From Limnanthes douglasii subsp. nivea (lineage: Eukaryota > Streptophyta > Magnoliopsida > Brassicales > Limnanthaceae), in NCBI GenBank assembly GCA_036936605.1, contig JAUPFV010000004.1, forward strand, positions 93,398,334 to 93,462,333: 64,000 nt of DNA, read 5' to 3'. Within the stretch, counting starts at the first letter, position 1; every line of letters begins with the position of its first letter. The translations under genes were made by a program, and so were the position numbers. The notes under the pieces are model-generated. The model was not told the origin of the DNA and searched no databases. It was given only the letters and a program-made list of their open reading frames with translations. Below are positions 1 through 11,214 of the stretch, in pieces.

Positions 1-279
1 CCTCCTATATCCCTCAAGTCATCCTCATCGAACACAATGAAGGGAAATGGAATCTGTGATTGATAGGAAGTCATGCCTCCCTCCAGTTGGGTAGCTAATG
101 TATGTACGTGCCTCTTCCTTAAAGAAGCAGTGGGTGCTGTCATGGTATCCCCTCCAAAAATTGTGAGTGATTTAAAAAAGTTAATGAACCCGGACACTGT
201 TTTACAACGTTCCTCAATGGCACCCACTCTGTTTCGAGTTGGATCAGGGTCCAAATACTCCAACTCTATATCGAACCTC

Positions 280-963
280 TCAACTATCATCATCGAAATT
301 CATCATAAAATTTTTAAATTGTTCTAAGTGGTTGTCCAGATCTTTACTGCCATCGTATTTCTCCATTTTTGTACTATCGAACCTCTTAGGGAGGTTTCCG
401 GACAGGATCTTGGAAGACAATAGAGATTGTCTCCAATTCCGGCCACGACTGAAAATGATATCCTCATTGGGAGTTGCAAAGATACCTGGTTCATCATGGA
501 AGGCAAAAGGATCCACCAGCATCCGGTCTACGTGTCTCCGGCTATGAGATGATCCTTTGCCTATATTTCTCTTTAACTTCCCATGTCTATCCCTTTTTCT
601 TGAATACTTTTTAATCAACTTTTGTTTCTTTTTAGATCGACCCTCATCGCTGCTGGAGGACAATGATTCTTCAACTCCATCTTCGTTCGAGGAGTTACTG
701 GAAGACTCTGAGTCTGAATTAGAGCTCTCCACTGGCTTGGACCGGTGAGACTTTTTGGAGCTAGCATGAGTCTTCTTCGTACTCACATGGGTCTTCGAAG
801 GCTCATGCTCTCTAGGGTTGTCAGTATGATGAGCAGCTGATGCCTTTAGCTTTTCTTTTATGCCCATCTTTGCCTTCTCTGCCCTCAGAGCTTCTATCTC
901 ACCTTTTAACCTATCACGCTCCTCGATGGTGTATTCAACATTTTCACCCACCACTTCAAGCAA
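280..963 (-). pseudogene. Gag N-terminal part, duplicate copy 1 (element D)
   Basis: A 227-codon frame for the N-terminal half of a Tat-type Gag. It begins with a charged coiled-coil-like stretch (IEERDRLKGEIEALRAEK), followed by a Ser/Asp/Glu-rich acidic region and a basic KKKQKLIKKYSRKRD stretch. The conserved Gag core then begins (RGRNWRQ, LPKRFDSTKMEKYDG, DNHLEQFKNFMMNFDDD). It stops right after the Asp run, where element C continues with the rest of the core. The end is created by a deletion that joins the Asp run to a downstream frame. It lies directly downstream of copy 2 on the minus strand. It is not expected to be functional. Confidence 0.8.
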
Positions 964-1653
964 AGAAACTTGTCGTCATCATCGAAATTCATCATGAAAT
1001 TTTTGAATTGTTCCAAGTGGTTGTCTAGATCTTTACTACCATCGTATTTCTCCATTTTTGTACTATCGAACCTCTTAGGGAGGTTTCCGGACAGGATCTT
1101 GGAAGACAATGGAGATTGTCTCCAATTCCGGCCACGACTGAAAACGGTATCCTCATTGGGAGTTGCAAAGATACCTGGTTCATCATGGAAGGCAAAAGGA
1201 TCCACCAGCATCCGGTCTACGTGTCTCCGGCTATGAGATGATCCTTTGCATATATTTCTCTTTAACTTCCCATGTATATCCCTTTTTCTTGAATACTTTT
1301 TAATCAACTTTTGTTTCTTTTTAGATCGACCCTCATCGCTGCTGGAGGACAAGGATTCTTCAACTCCATCTTCGTCCGATGAGCTACTGGAAGACTTTGA
1401 GTCTGAATCAGAGCTCTCCACTGGCTTGGACCGGTGAGACTTTTTGGAGCTAGCATGAGTCTTCTTCGTACTCACATGGGTCTTCGAAGGCTCATGCTCT
1501 CTAGGGTTGTCAGTATGATGAGCAGCTGATGCCTTTAACTTTTCTTTTATGCCCATCTTTGCCTTCTCTGCCCTCAGAGCTTCTATCTCACCTTTTAACC
1601 TATCACGCTCCTCGATGGTGTATTCTTCATTTTCACCCACCACTTCAAGCAAA
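287..1653. repeat. 678-bp tandem duplication within gag
   Basis: Bases 287-964 and 976-1653 align without gaps at an offset of 689 bp, separated by 11 unmatched bases (965-975). The same words are seen at 361 and 1050 and at 541 and 1230. By eye the copies differ at only a small number of positions. Short TCATCATCG and CTTCAAGCAA words lie near the edges, so unequal crossing-over or replication slippage is plausible. Confidence 0.95.
906..1652 (-). pseudogene. Gag N-terminal part, duplicate copy 2 (element D)
   Basis: This is the LTR-proximal copy of the duplicated gag segment, with the same order of parts as copy 1: coiled-coil-like start, Ser/Asp-rich acidic region, basic patch, Gag core. 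At the duplication join the frame continues past the Asp run for a short stretch resembling the following core (DDDDKFLCLKWW) and then stops. It differs from copy 1 by a handful of substitutions, for example DIHGK for DRHGK and NICKG for NIGKG. The duplication is therefore younger than the insertion but not brand new. In element C the equivalent coding begins shortly after the PBS; here the start codon is uncertain. Confidence 0.8.
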
Positions 1654-1737
1654 AGATGGTGGTACTTCTGGTGCGTCCGGATTAATTCGGACTGGTTTTT
1701 CTGATGGTTTTGAATGCTAAATTCAGGTACCGTCGTG

Positions 1738-1755
1738 CTCCCACTGTGGTCGCCA
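1738..1755 (-). promoter_or_regulatory. Primer binding site of element D (tRNA-Arg type)
   Basis: On the minus strand this reads TGGCGACCACAGTGGGAG, three bases (AAT) after the LTR end. The same 18-mer stands in the same place in element C. It is the exact complement of the 3' end of a plant tRNA-Arg(UCG) with CCA as I recall it. A tRNA-Arg primer is typical of Ogre/Tat elements. Confidence 0.8.
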
Positions 1756-1758
1756 ATT

Positions 1759-2166
1759 TGATGTGGTTTATTTTTGTGTGAGAGTAAATTTTTAATTTCT
1801 GTTTAGAGTTTTATGGAGTTTTGTAAGTATTTAAAGCTTAGGTAGATTGTAGAGGGAGAATTAAGTACCATGGTTGTATTTAATTTTCATTACCCTCATT
1901 TAATGTTGGTGGTTGGGTATTTATACCCTTATATTTGGGCCTTATGGGCTTTGGGGTCGTGTTTCATGGATCCGGGTCGAGTTTAAGGACCCATTAGTTC
2001 TAAGTAGGAGAACAAGCAGCTTAGTCAAGAAGTAATTAGGTTTTAAGTACTTTAGTTCTGTTCGAACATTCCAATGGATGATGGTGTCCGAACTGCCCCT
2101 GTCCGGTTAGGTAGATATTGTCCGAACTGACCCTGTCCGAGGTGGTGACAGAATCCGGACTCATCA
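1759..2166 (-). repeat. 5' LTR of element D (408 bp)
   Basis: On the minus strand it begins TGATGAGTCCGG at 2166 and ends CATCA at 1759, giving TG...CA ends. It is related to the LTRs of element B (55145-55550, 406 bp) and element C (61673-62142, 470 bp), which share the words around the gggtcgagttta stretch and the TATTTATA region. The other LTR lies outside the window. The five bases beyond 2166 (GAAAT) would be one half of the target duplication. Confidence 0.85.
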
Positions 2167-3294
2167 GAAATCATATTTTGTTTTGGTTTATGGGATGGAC
2201 ACAATAAATCCTGCCAAATCCAGACTTCCATAATTTAGAGTGAAAAATTCTAAGTTTAGAAATGATAAAGGGATAAGAGTCAAACTTGACTTGATTAAAG
2301 AGAAAAGAATAAATTCACCTATAATATCCATTCATTATCAAACTTTGATTGAGAAATAAATATGTGTTTCGAGTTCTTCGAAGGGAATTCAAAGTAGGAG
2401 ATAAAGTTCTAAAGAAAGTTGTCTTGTAAACAATATATAAATGGTTTATGAAAGTTGGGGTAAAATTAAGAATGACCATATTCGATAACTTAAAGGGTAA
2501 AACTATGAACTTATTGTTTGGAAGACCAAGAAGGAAAACCATTTTGGTACCCCTAGAACATCAAATTTCTACGATTGTATTTGGAATGAGTGTGTAAAAA
2601 TTGTATAAAATTAAATATGTATTAACCAATGACATTCTCTTTCCTACTCTGGTAGCGTAAGAAGGTTTTAACAAAATGTCTACAGATTCGACTGGTGAAT
2701 ATAAGTCATTTGTTGTTTATATTTTCTAACTTCATTTTCGATAGGTCTAGGAAAATTTAAACAAAAATATTACTTAAAAAGTTTCAATAGTAGTTGGTCA
2801 TGTTTAAAAGGTTCCAACACTAGTTGGTTATGTTTAGAAGGTTTCAACACTAGTTGGTTATTATTCAAAGGTTTCAACACTACTTGGGCATGTCTAAAAT
2901 ATTCCCACATTAGTTTGTCACACTTAAAAACTCCAATACTAGTTGGTCAATACCGAGAGCTCGGTACTTTTGAATATAAAAAAAGCTTCTCGTAATTGGT
3001 TGGGGACTAATCATCCTCGACTAGGTAAAATCCAAAGACATGACATTATATGAAAACTTTATAAAATAACAAGAAAAAAATAAACAAAAATATTAGTATT
3101 TATAAAATCTGAATAATAACACAAAACACCATGGTTGTACAAGGATTTGGAGTTTAAAAAGGAATATAAAAAGGCAGTTACAATATTGAGAACACAAAAA
3201 CAAAATTATTTAGATATATCCTCAGGGTCCCTTACGGACCGACTATCATGAGAGGTCTCTTTCTTGGACTCCCCACTTTTAGAGTCACCACCAC
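2167..3294. other. Spacer between elements D and A, with a minisatellite
   Basis: AT-rich DNA without a convincing gene. At 2781-2950 a unit of about 30-36 bp built around GGTTTCAACACTAGTTGGTTA is repeated some five to six times with drift. At 3203-3294 the minus strand reads as a short Ser/Asp/Lys-rich C-terminal tail (GGDSKSGESKKETSHDSRS) with a stop. It may be the end of a retrotransposon ORF cut by element A; I cannot say which. Confidence 0.5.
2781..2950. repeat. Minisatellite, unit about 30-36 bp
   Basis: Successive imperfect copies of a unit with the core CAACACTAGTTGGTTATGTTT, starting at about 2781, 2811, 2841, 2872, 2903 and 2933. Copies diverge progressively. No coding potential. 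Confidence 0.8.
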
Positions 3295-3653
3295 TGATGA
3301 GGTTTGATTTTGCTTTAGTAAATTGCTAAGGAAAAATTCTATAGAGAGAAAATGTTAAAGAGTTTTTAGAGAGAGAAAACACAAGTACAAATGAGTTTCA
3401 AAGTAAAAGTGTTCAACGCCTTTATTAGAATAGTCTGGTCCTTTATATAGAGGACACAAGACTTAGTCTCAAACTGGATCTGTTACAAAAATGGACTAAT
3501 TGCCGTTTAGTCCTTATAAATTATACAAAGTCACAAATATCCTCTAAAACTTACACCAGTCACAAATTAAGGATAAAATTTATATTAATTACAATTAAAT
3601 CCATAAATTTACATTATTTAAAAATTAATCCTTAAAACTCTATTTCCTTATCA
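3295..3653 (-). repeat. 3' LTR of element A
   Basis: 359 bp. In plus orientation it starts TGATGAGG and ends TTATCA. It aligns end to end with 13000-13357. The word AGAGAGAAAA near one end and TCCTTTATATAGAG (TATA-like) in the middle are shared by both copies. Confidence 0.9.
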
Positions 3654-4142
3654 GAAGCCCTGTAGTTCTCATGTCAGTAAATGAGTGAGAACTAAAAAGT
3701 CTTCTAATCCGTTTTATCTTTGAATCTTTAACCTGTCATAAATAAAAAAACAATTGTTCAAAGCCATTAGCTTAAACTATTATTCGAAGCATGTATACAA
3801 TATAAAATATTACAAACATATTTGAACCAAAGAATAAATTTCAATTGGCTAGCTTCGAATAACCTTTGTAGGTAAATATGGACCAATAAATTTGTAATCA
3901 CTTTAAATCGATGTAATCGCTTTTCACTTCATATCGATGTAATTACTTTTTATGAAAATTATCCTCGAAGTATTATGTAGATAAATCATCTTCGAGTATA
4001 ACCGTTACATTCATCATGACCCTAGTAATCTAGCCTGACAGATGTCGAACATCTAATCCACTCAACGATTCATATTCCAACCTATCACCATATGGGTCTC
4101 TCCATCTTCACACGTTTTCACTTACTTTAGTATAAATACAAC

Positions 4143-6564
4143 ATGTCTCTCATTCCAACTCTCCTCACACAAAACCGCTCTAGAGAGAAGTTAGAGTTTT
4201 TGGCTACCTTCATCCGCTCCTCCCCTATTCCCAGGTTTCTCACCGCAAAATTCAAATTTCCCGATCAACCTTCATCCTCTCCGATCAACCCTTACTTGGT
4301 TTATGAGAAAGAAACCAAGAACCAAAAATAGAAGGTCATTCTTTCCAAAACACCAGAATTCTCTGATACTGATAGTAACCTAGTGTTCCTTGAAAAAGGT
4401 TTGTTATATATACTACAAAGAAAGTCAAGCCTCTGCCCTTAAGAAGCAATGGGGAATGAGAGAAGACATAACCCTTCGTCTGCCAAAATAAGGAGAAGCT
4501 CCCCTCAACTACAAAAAGATGATGAACTAGTGGTATACCCAGAAATCATTAAATGAGGTCTTCGATTTCCACTAGATCCGATGATCGTGGAGAATTTCGA
4601 AGTCCTCAGTTTATGCCCTACTCAGGTGACACCGTATCAATGGTTCACCCTCATGTCATTAATCATGGCATCCCGTCTTTCCAAAATTCCCATCAGCATT
4701 AAAGACTTCATCTCACTGACTCAACTTTCAAAAGGTCTGAAGCTTCCATTCTATTACCTAACATTGATGGATGACCTCAAGATCATCGAAGATCTTCTGG
4801 AGGCTGATAAATTCTGGAAACAAAAATTAGTTTTAATATCTGGAGCTTGGGAAAATGGCAAAGCAATTTCCGAAGCCAACCCTTCAAAATTAACTCTTGT
4901 TTGAAGAAGCAATCGTAAGTTCTTCAAAAAATTTACATTTTAATTCAAAAAAATTATTTTATTATTTTTTAACATTTTATTTTGCTAATTTATACTAGAA
5001 ATTTTGAGTGCTACTCAACACGTCGAGAAGCTGCTAAAGATATTTTCCAAAAACTCGCCGCCTGGGCTGAAAATGAATGGAATAATGCATTTCATACTGC
5101 CTTTCAGTCCATCAATTTCCTCCAATGCCACATGTTTCCGATCAAAGAAGGTGGGCTGCCTCCTCAAGATTTGTTTTCCGATCCAGATCCAAAACTCGTG
5201 TGCCAACGAATACCCCAGCCTGACTGTAAAGTCTTTCTTCCTATTTGAAACAGATCGGATAGCCATCTGCCAAAAAAGAAGAAAGAAAAAATCACCAAGA
5301 AAAAGAAAGGTAAAAAGGCAGTTAGCACATATGGTACTAACCCTTCCACGTCCTCGAAACCCAAACGTCGAAAATGCAAAGTTGCAGAATAAACTCTTTT
5401 GCCCATTGAAGAGGGAAAAGTTCAAGAACCATCATCAAAGAAAAAGAAAATATCTTCTGATTCATTCGAAAGAAAAAGAAACATAAGAAAATCACTTCGT
5501 ACACTTTGGTTGATGAAGACGAAGATGCTGCTGCTGGAAACCAACAACACCCCCAAACTCTTCGACCGAAGAACATTCTAATAATGACAACCCTGTGATT
5601 CTCATTGATGACAATTCCCCTGCCGTTTATCATGCTCATACAAGCTTCGACCCAAATATGTTCATTGATTTCGAGAACACAGAAGCGCTCGCTGGCGAAG
5701 AAGATTATGTTATTCAAGTCATCCAAAATCACATGCTTGATTTTGCGAGGCCTACACCAGACAAAGTTCTTCCAGAAGTTACTCGTTCTTATAAACCCGT
5801 CACATCTCTGGATATGATTCACAAGCCTAGTACATCGGAATTTCGTATCCCTCCTCCAAATCCTGCAATTGCCATCGCTCTTTAACCATTTTCCGGTCTT
5901 GACGCTGCTGTAAAGACTATTTCTTCTCAAATCGGAGCTTCTCAAGACTATCTCAAATAGTTGGCCAAAGATATGGTTTACTATAAGGAATCTTATGAAG
6001 CTGAAAATAAATTTAGAGAGACTTTGCAAAACAATGTAGTTGAACAGTTTTATGGTTATGAGATGGCTAGATCCGAGCTGATAAAAGACGCTCTCTACAT
6101 AAAAGATCATCTTCGAATCAAGCATATGGTTGATACAGAGTTGTTGACAAAATATCATGAAGAAAAAAATGAAGAAACTCAAAACTGAGCATGCTGTTGA
6201 ACTGAATATCGAAAAATCCAACTCCACCACGCTTCGAAATCCTCTAACTCTTTGTGAAGCAAAAAACAAGAAGTTGACCGATGAAATAGAAAAACTAAAG
6301 ATAAATTTTGAAGCAGAAAAAGCTACTGATGTAGCTGCTGCCGAAGCTGAGCTTTCAAAGGATATGCAAACAGCTATTCACGTCAGAAAAAAAGATGCAA
6401 CCATCCTTCTTCTTCGAGAACTTCATGCTGCTTATCCAAAAATCAATCTTACAAATTTTTGGAATGATATTCCTGAAGAAAAACGTCCAAGCGAAGCTTT
6501 CGACCCTGTTCCCAGTTCATCATCTTCAGAAGACGAGTCATCCGAAGAAGAATCTTCTGACTAA
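4143..6564 (+). pseudogene. Antisense extra ORF of element A (gypsy-type transposon protein, Transposase_28-like)
   Basis: A plus-strand, spliced coding unit lying antisense between integrase and 3' LTR, as described for additional ORFs of Tat elements. The piece at 4581-4904 reads EVLSLCPTQVTPYQWFTLMS...ASRLSKIPIS and is clearly homologous to element B 56922-57285. This is the domain known as putative gypsy-type transposon (Transposase_28). A GT-AG intron at 4915-4998 sits at the same place as the intron in B. The next exon (AAWAENEWNNAFHTAFQSI) matches B's following exon. Lys-rich linkers come next, and a coiled-coil-like C-terminal part at 5961-6564 ends in an acidic SSSSEDESSEEESSD tail. 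Frames are broken in several places (stops at 4902, 5246, 5883, 6186). Molecular function is unknown. Confidence 0.7.
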
Positions 6565-7019
6565 CTATATTTTCAGTCTTTTTTTTGTCTTTATCTACTT
6601 AAAATATCTTCTTTTTTTGTACTGTAACAACTTGATCTAAATGACAAAGAGTTTTTCTATGTTTCCATTCTCTTGCATATTATTTGATGTTAAATACAAA
6701 ATGATTGCAAAATCTTAATAATATAAGCTTACCACCTCAAATACCGTAATAAAAATTAATGGGTATTATAATTCTTCGAAAAAATTGTATTTCTTCAAAA
6801 AGAGTTGAATATGTCGTTAAGCTTGATTAGCTCATCAAAATTCTCAGTGCGCTTTTAAACATTCACTTTGAAATATCAAATATGTAGTGTGGTTATAAAA
6901 CATGGTTATCTCTTCGAAAAGTGTCATAAACACATCGGGATATTCTACTCTTAACTAATCTCAAAGGTGATCAATCTTTGATGATTTGTTAAGATAGTAT
7001 CCAAATAAATGTAAACAAC

Positions 7020-8700
7020 CATTGGCCAAAAAAATAACTTTATTGATAAAGTTGAATATGTACATGTACATGGCGCCTCGTTAAAACGTTCCTGGGCCAG
7101 CAGGGTATGAAAGAGTGCGCCATTCGAAACAAAAATTCCAAAGTACAAAAATACGTCTACTCTCAATAAAGCTTCAAGTGCTGAATATTCCATGGATGTT
7201 GTAGCGTTCTCCCCTCGAAATCACAAAGACGATAAGACCTCGACTTAATTCTTTCAACAACTATATAAGGCCCTTCTCAGTTTGGAGCCATTTTTCCGAG
7301 GCTCTTTTCCTTTGTGTGCAGGAAAACTTTTCGCAACACTTTATCACCTTCTTTAAATTCTCTTCTTTTCAACTTCGAATGATATTTACTTCTCATAAGA
7401 GTTTGATAATGAATTGTATTCAAATGAGCTCAAACCATTTTTTCCTCAGTAAGATCCAAATTTGCCCTTTAAAATTCGTCATTAACTCTTTCAGAATATT
7501 GATATATTCTAAAAGATGACATCGTAGATTCAATAGGGCTAACTGCATCCATACCATATGCTAAAGTAAAATGAGTCTCTTTTGTAGCCTCTCTTGAAGT
7601 TGTTCGATAAGCCCAAAGCACCTGTTATAAATAATTTGGCCATTTTCCTGCTGCCCCCGATAGATTCTTCTTCAAGCCATCTAAAATCATTCTATTTGTC
7701 ACTCCACTTGTCCATTAGCTTGAGGATGAAAGGGCGTAAAAAACATTGTTGAATTCCTTTAGAAGTACATAATGCAGCCATTTCCCTATTGTTAAATTGA
7801 GTGCCATTATCTGTTGTAATTTTCTGATGAACCCCAAAACGACAACAAATATTATTCACAATAAATTTGATGACATCCTTTGCTTTTGTACCTGATAGTG
7901 GTTCTGCTTCTGCCCACTTCGTAAAATAATCCACCGCCATAATTATCATCTGCTTTCCCCCAAAAGCCATCGGCAAAGATCCCACCAGATCAATTCCCTA
8001 CCTATCAAATGGTATTGCCTCAGATATAAACATAAGCGGCACTACTGGTCTGTGAATAGCATTAGCAAATCTCTGACAAGTATCACAGCCTCAGACTAAA
8101 TTCTTAGCATCGTTCATGATTGTAGGCCAGTAAAACCCTACAACTAAAACTTGACATGATAACGCTTTGAACCCACAATGAGCTGACCCTTCACCATCAT
8201 GCAATTCTGACAATATTTCTTGCAATTCTTGTTTGCCTAAACATCGTAGTAATGATTTGCTTAATGCCTTTTTATATAAAATTCCATCCATAACTATATA
8301 TCCGAAAGATTTACCCCTTAACATTTTAGCCAATTGAGAATCATCTGGCAATAATCCTTGGGTAAAAAAATTAAGAATATCCGATCGCCAAGCGCGTCGG
8401 CTTTCATCAGTGACAAAAAATCCTTCTATAATTTTACATTGGCTAGATTGAGTAACAATTGAAGGATTTTCTTGTAGCAAAATCCAATGATATTCTTCCT
8501 CGTAGGCAACATTTGCTAAAGAATCAGCCACCATGTTACTTCCTCGCCCGATATATTCCACAACCACATTTTCAAACAGAAGCATTAAATTCTGAAGCTC
8601 CCGAATATATAAAATCAAACAATCTTTCCTTGCTTCAGAAAATCCACATACCTGATTTGTCAAAAACTGAGAATCCGTTTCCAAACGTACTGAACTCGCC
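7020..8700 (-). pseudogene. Second RNase H and integrase region of element A
   Basis: Minus-strand pieces in order. At 8500-8684 is the end of an RNase H-like domain (EYIGRGSNMVADSLAN). At 8091-8400 is the integrase zinc-binding HHCC region (ELHDGEGSAHCGFKAL). At 7692-7985 is the integrase catalytic core with AVDYFTKWAEAEPL and TTDNGTQF, so two of the three D,D-35-E residues are seen. At 7200-7300 is the C-terminal part (FLHTKEKSLGKMAPN-stop-EGPY), where the usual Trp codon of NWEGPY is a TGA. Several other stops separate the pieces, so this integrase is dead. Its job would have been insertion of the element cDNA. It matches element B 59329-60564. Confidence 0.85.
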
Positions 8701-9029
8701 CCAAATTTTTTTGTCTATCTCAGACCTGCCAAAGAAGCTTCGTACTCAGCTTCATTGTTTGAAGCATGAAAACCAAATTTAATTAATTGGACCATGGTTT
8801 CCCCCGTCGAAGCTATCAATTGAACCCCAACACTGCACCCTGAAAAACTGGATCCTTCATCCATTCGAACAACCCACTTCGAATCTAAAGGCAAAGCTTT
8901 TTTACTTTCTTCCTCATCTGATCAACTTGAGTGGAACTGAACAAAAAAAATCAGTCAGTGCCTCTGCCTTGATCGTTGTTCGAGGTGTAAATAAAATATC
9001 GTAATCCCCTAACTCCACTGACCATTTGG

Positions 9030-10433
9030 TCATCCTCCCCGAAATATCAGGTCGTTGTAATACATTTTTAAGGGGAATAAAGTTCGGACTTCTATAGTAT
9101 GAGCTTGAAAATATGGACGCATCTTTCTAGCAGCAATCACCAATGCTAAAACCACTTTCTCCAACTTCATATATCTCTTTTCTGCTGCCACCAAACTTTT
9201 ACTAATGTAATACACCGGCTTCGGAATCCCCGAATCTTCGCTAATTAACACTGCGCTGAGTGAAAAATCCGATATCGCTATGTACAAAAATAATTTCTCC
9301 TCATTTCGAAGCTTCGTTAAAATTGTTGGTGATGACAACATGTTTTTAGTGTTTGTGAATGCTGATTCGCATTCCGACGTCTATTCGAACCTGTTGGATC
9401 CTCGTAACACTTGAAAGAAAGGAAAATATTTGTCATAAAATCTTGAAATAAATCGATTAAATGCTGTTAACCTTCCTGACAAAATTTTCACTTCTTTGAC
9501 TGATCGAGGTGAATTCATTATTATCCAAGCTTTTAACTGTTCTGGGTCGGCTTCTATTCCTTTTTCACTAATAATAAAACCCAAAAACTTCCCCGAACGA
9601 ACTCCAAAGGTACACTTTTTAGGATTTAATTTCAACATAATCGCTCTTAAATTCAAAAAACCTTCCTCTAGATCATCAAGATGCACTTCGTCCCTTGAAC
9701 TCTTCACTACCATATCGTCTATATATACTTCCATATTTTTTCCGATCTGCATAGCAAAAGCTTTATTCATCAATCTCTGATAAATGGCTCCAGCATTCTT
9801 CAATCCGAAGGGCATCACTCTATAACAATGCAAACCCCTATCAGTTATAAAATTCGTGCACTCTTGATCTTTTGGATCCATTTGGATCTGATTATACCCT
9901 GCGAAAGCATCCCATAAAAGTCAAAATTTTGTTGCCTGAAGTGGAATCAATCAACTGATCTATTCGAGGAACATGAAATGGATCTTTGGGGTAAGCTCTA
10001 TTCAAATCTGTAAAATCCACACACATCCTCCATTTCCCATTCTTCTTTTTAACCACCACCGGATTCGCCGTCCACAAAGGGTACTGTGGTTCCCTTATAT
10101 GTCCGACCTTAGACAACTGATCCATTTCTGCAACAATTACTTCCGCTTTTCCGAGGAAAACACTCTTCTTTTTTGAATTACCGGCTTAACCTTCGGATTT
10201 ATAGCCAAGCTGTGTATAATTACCTCAATACGTACTCTTGTTACATCTTTTGTCTTCCAAGTGAAGACATCCACTTTTTGAGATAAGAAATCAAGCAGTT
10301 GTTGACGTAGAAAAAGGGTCAATAAAGCTCCAATCCGAAGCACTTTTCCTTCCGAAAAAGTAAACTCCTCTATTTTTTCACTCACTGTTAAAGACCCCGG
10401 GGTTTCCCTCGGATCGTCAACCTTTTCTTCCAA
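9030..10433 (-). pseudogene. Reverse transcriptase and RNase H of element A
   Basis: Order on the minus strand: RT N-terminus 10137-10433, then fingers/palm at 9892-10125 (EPQYPLWTANPVVVKKKNGKWRMC is visible, followed by VDFTDLNRAYPKDPF). The rest of RT is at 9381-9881 with the intact catalytic YIDDM box, and the connection/RNase H start at 9030-9341 (PKPVYYISKSLVAAEKRY). Between the second and third pieces, near 9910, the reading changes frame by one base inside the FMDAF-GYNQI motif, which looks like a single-base insertion. Other joins are also interrupted by stops. The gene would have copied element RNA using the tRNA primer at 12979-12996. Confidence 0.9.
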
Positions 10434-10809
10434 ATTCGAGTGTACCCTCTCTAACTGCTATTCTCGCATCAAATCTTCACTGCTGGATCCTCAGACCCGA
10501 AGCTTTGTGCCATATCATTCTCTATCAACCTTTTGATCGCCTCGAACCACTCCAACTCTGTCTCTAACCACGTACTTAAAGCACTGATGAAATTTTGAAA
10601 CCACCACGTACATTCTTGAAAGCCATAATCTTCCAAAAATAGCATTATAACTTGTGGGACAGTCCACCACCACAAAGAATACTTGGATCTTTTTCTTGAA
10701 TGATCATTTCCCAAATTAACTTCACCCTCGAATTCTCTAACAACACGAGCTGTCACACATGTGAATCCGATAATTGTACGATCTGATTGAGTAATCCGAT
10801 GTGGGTTTA

Positions 10810-11172
10810 TCATCCTATCATAGGTGGACTTAAAAGGACATTAGCAGAACTGTCAGTGTTAATTAACACACATCGAATTTTGACGCCAGCCACCCCAGCT
10901 CCAATCACCACAGCATCTTCATGTGGTCCTGCAGTCCCTCTCAAATCATCTTCATCAAACAAAATGAAGGGAATATCTTTCTTTCCATACAAATTTGTTG
11001 ACATCCTCCCTTCAATTTGAGTTGTCAAGTTGACAACATACCTTTTCCTCGAACTGTCTGAATTTCCAATCATTGAATTGCCCCCAAAAATTGCCAACGA
11101 TTCAAAAAACTTGCACAATTCCCGAACATGCCCATTTTCCACAAAAGCAACCTCGACTGCCATCAGAAGCAA
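10810..11172 (-). pseudogene. Aspartic protease region of element A
   Basis: A 120-codon frame joining the gag tail (FESLAIFGGNS, then FILFDEDDLRG, the same marker as FIVFDEDDLRD in elements C and D) to the retropepsin start. The protease active-site triplet, normally DTG or DSG, reads Asn-Thr-Asp in VLINTDSSANVL. Together with the broken frames this means no active protease. Its role would have been processing of Gag-Pol. Confidence 0.7.
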
Positions 11173-11214
11173 CCTGTTTGGATGATTTTCAACATATTCA
11201 TTAGAAGCATCGAA

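Larger units (their letters stand above)
1..1737 (-). mobile_element. Element D: Tat-group Ty3/gypsy retrotransposon, gag part (decayed)
   Basis: Read on the minus strand from its LTR at 1759-2166, this is the first part of a Tat/Ogre-group gypsy element running out of the window at base 1. It matches element C at the other window end (62143-64000, opposite strand) almost throughout, including the stretch at 1-80, which corresponds to C near 63925-64000. Compared with C it has two structural changes. A 678-bp part of gag is present twice (287-964 and 976-1653). The later part of gag (C 62860-63720, including the zinc knuckle) is deleted, because the gag reading stops after the Asp run near 286 and picks up again in the ValGluArgPheAsp stretch. 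It cannot make a full Gag. Family assignment rests on gag similarity, PBS and LTR; confidence is high. Confidence 0.85.

Noticed and set aside
5337..6269. 310-codon minus-strand open frame
   Set aside because: It is the shadow of the antisense extra ORF of element A, which has homology to element B on the plus strand. The minus frame has no recognisable domain and an unusual Phe/Ile/Ser-rich composition.
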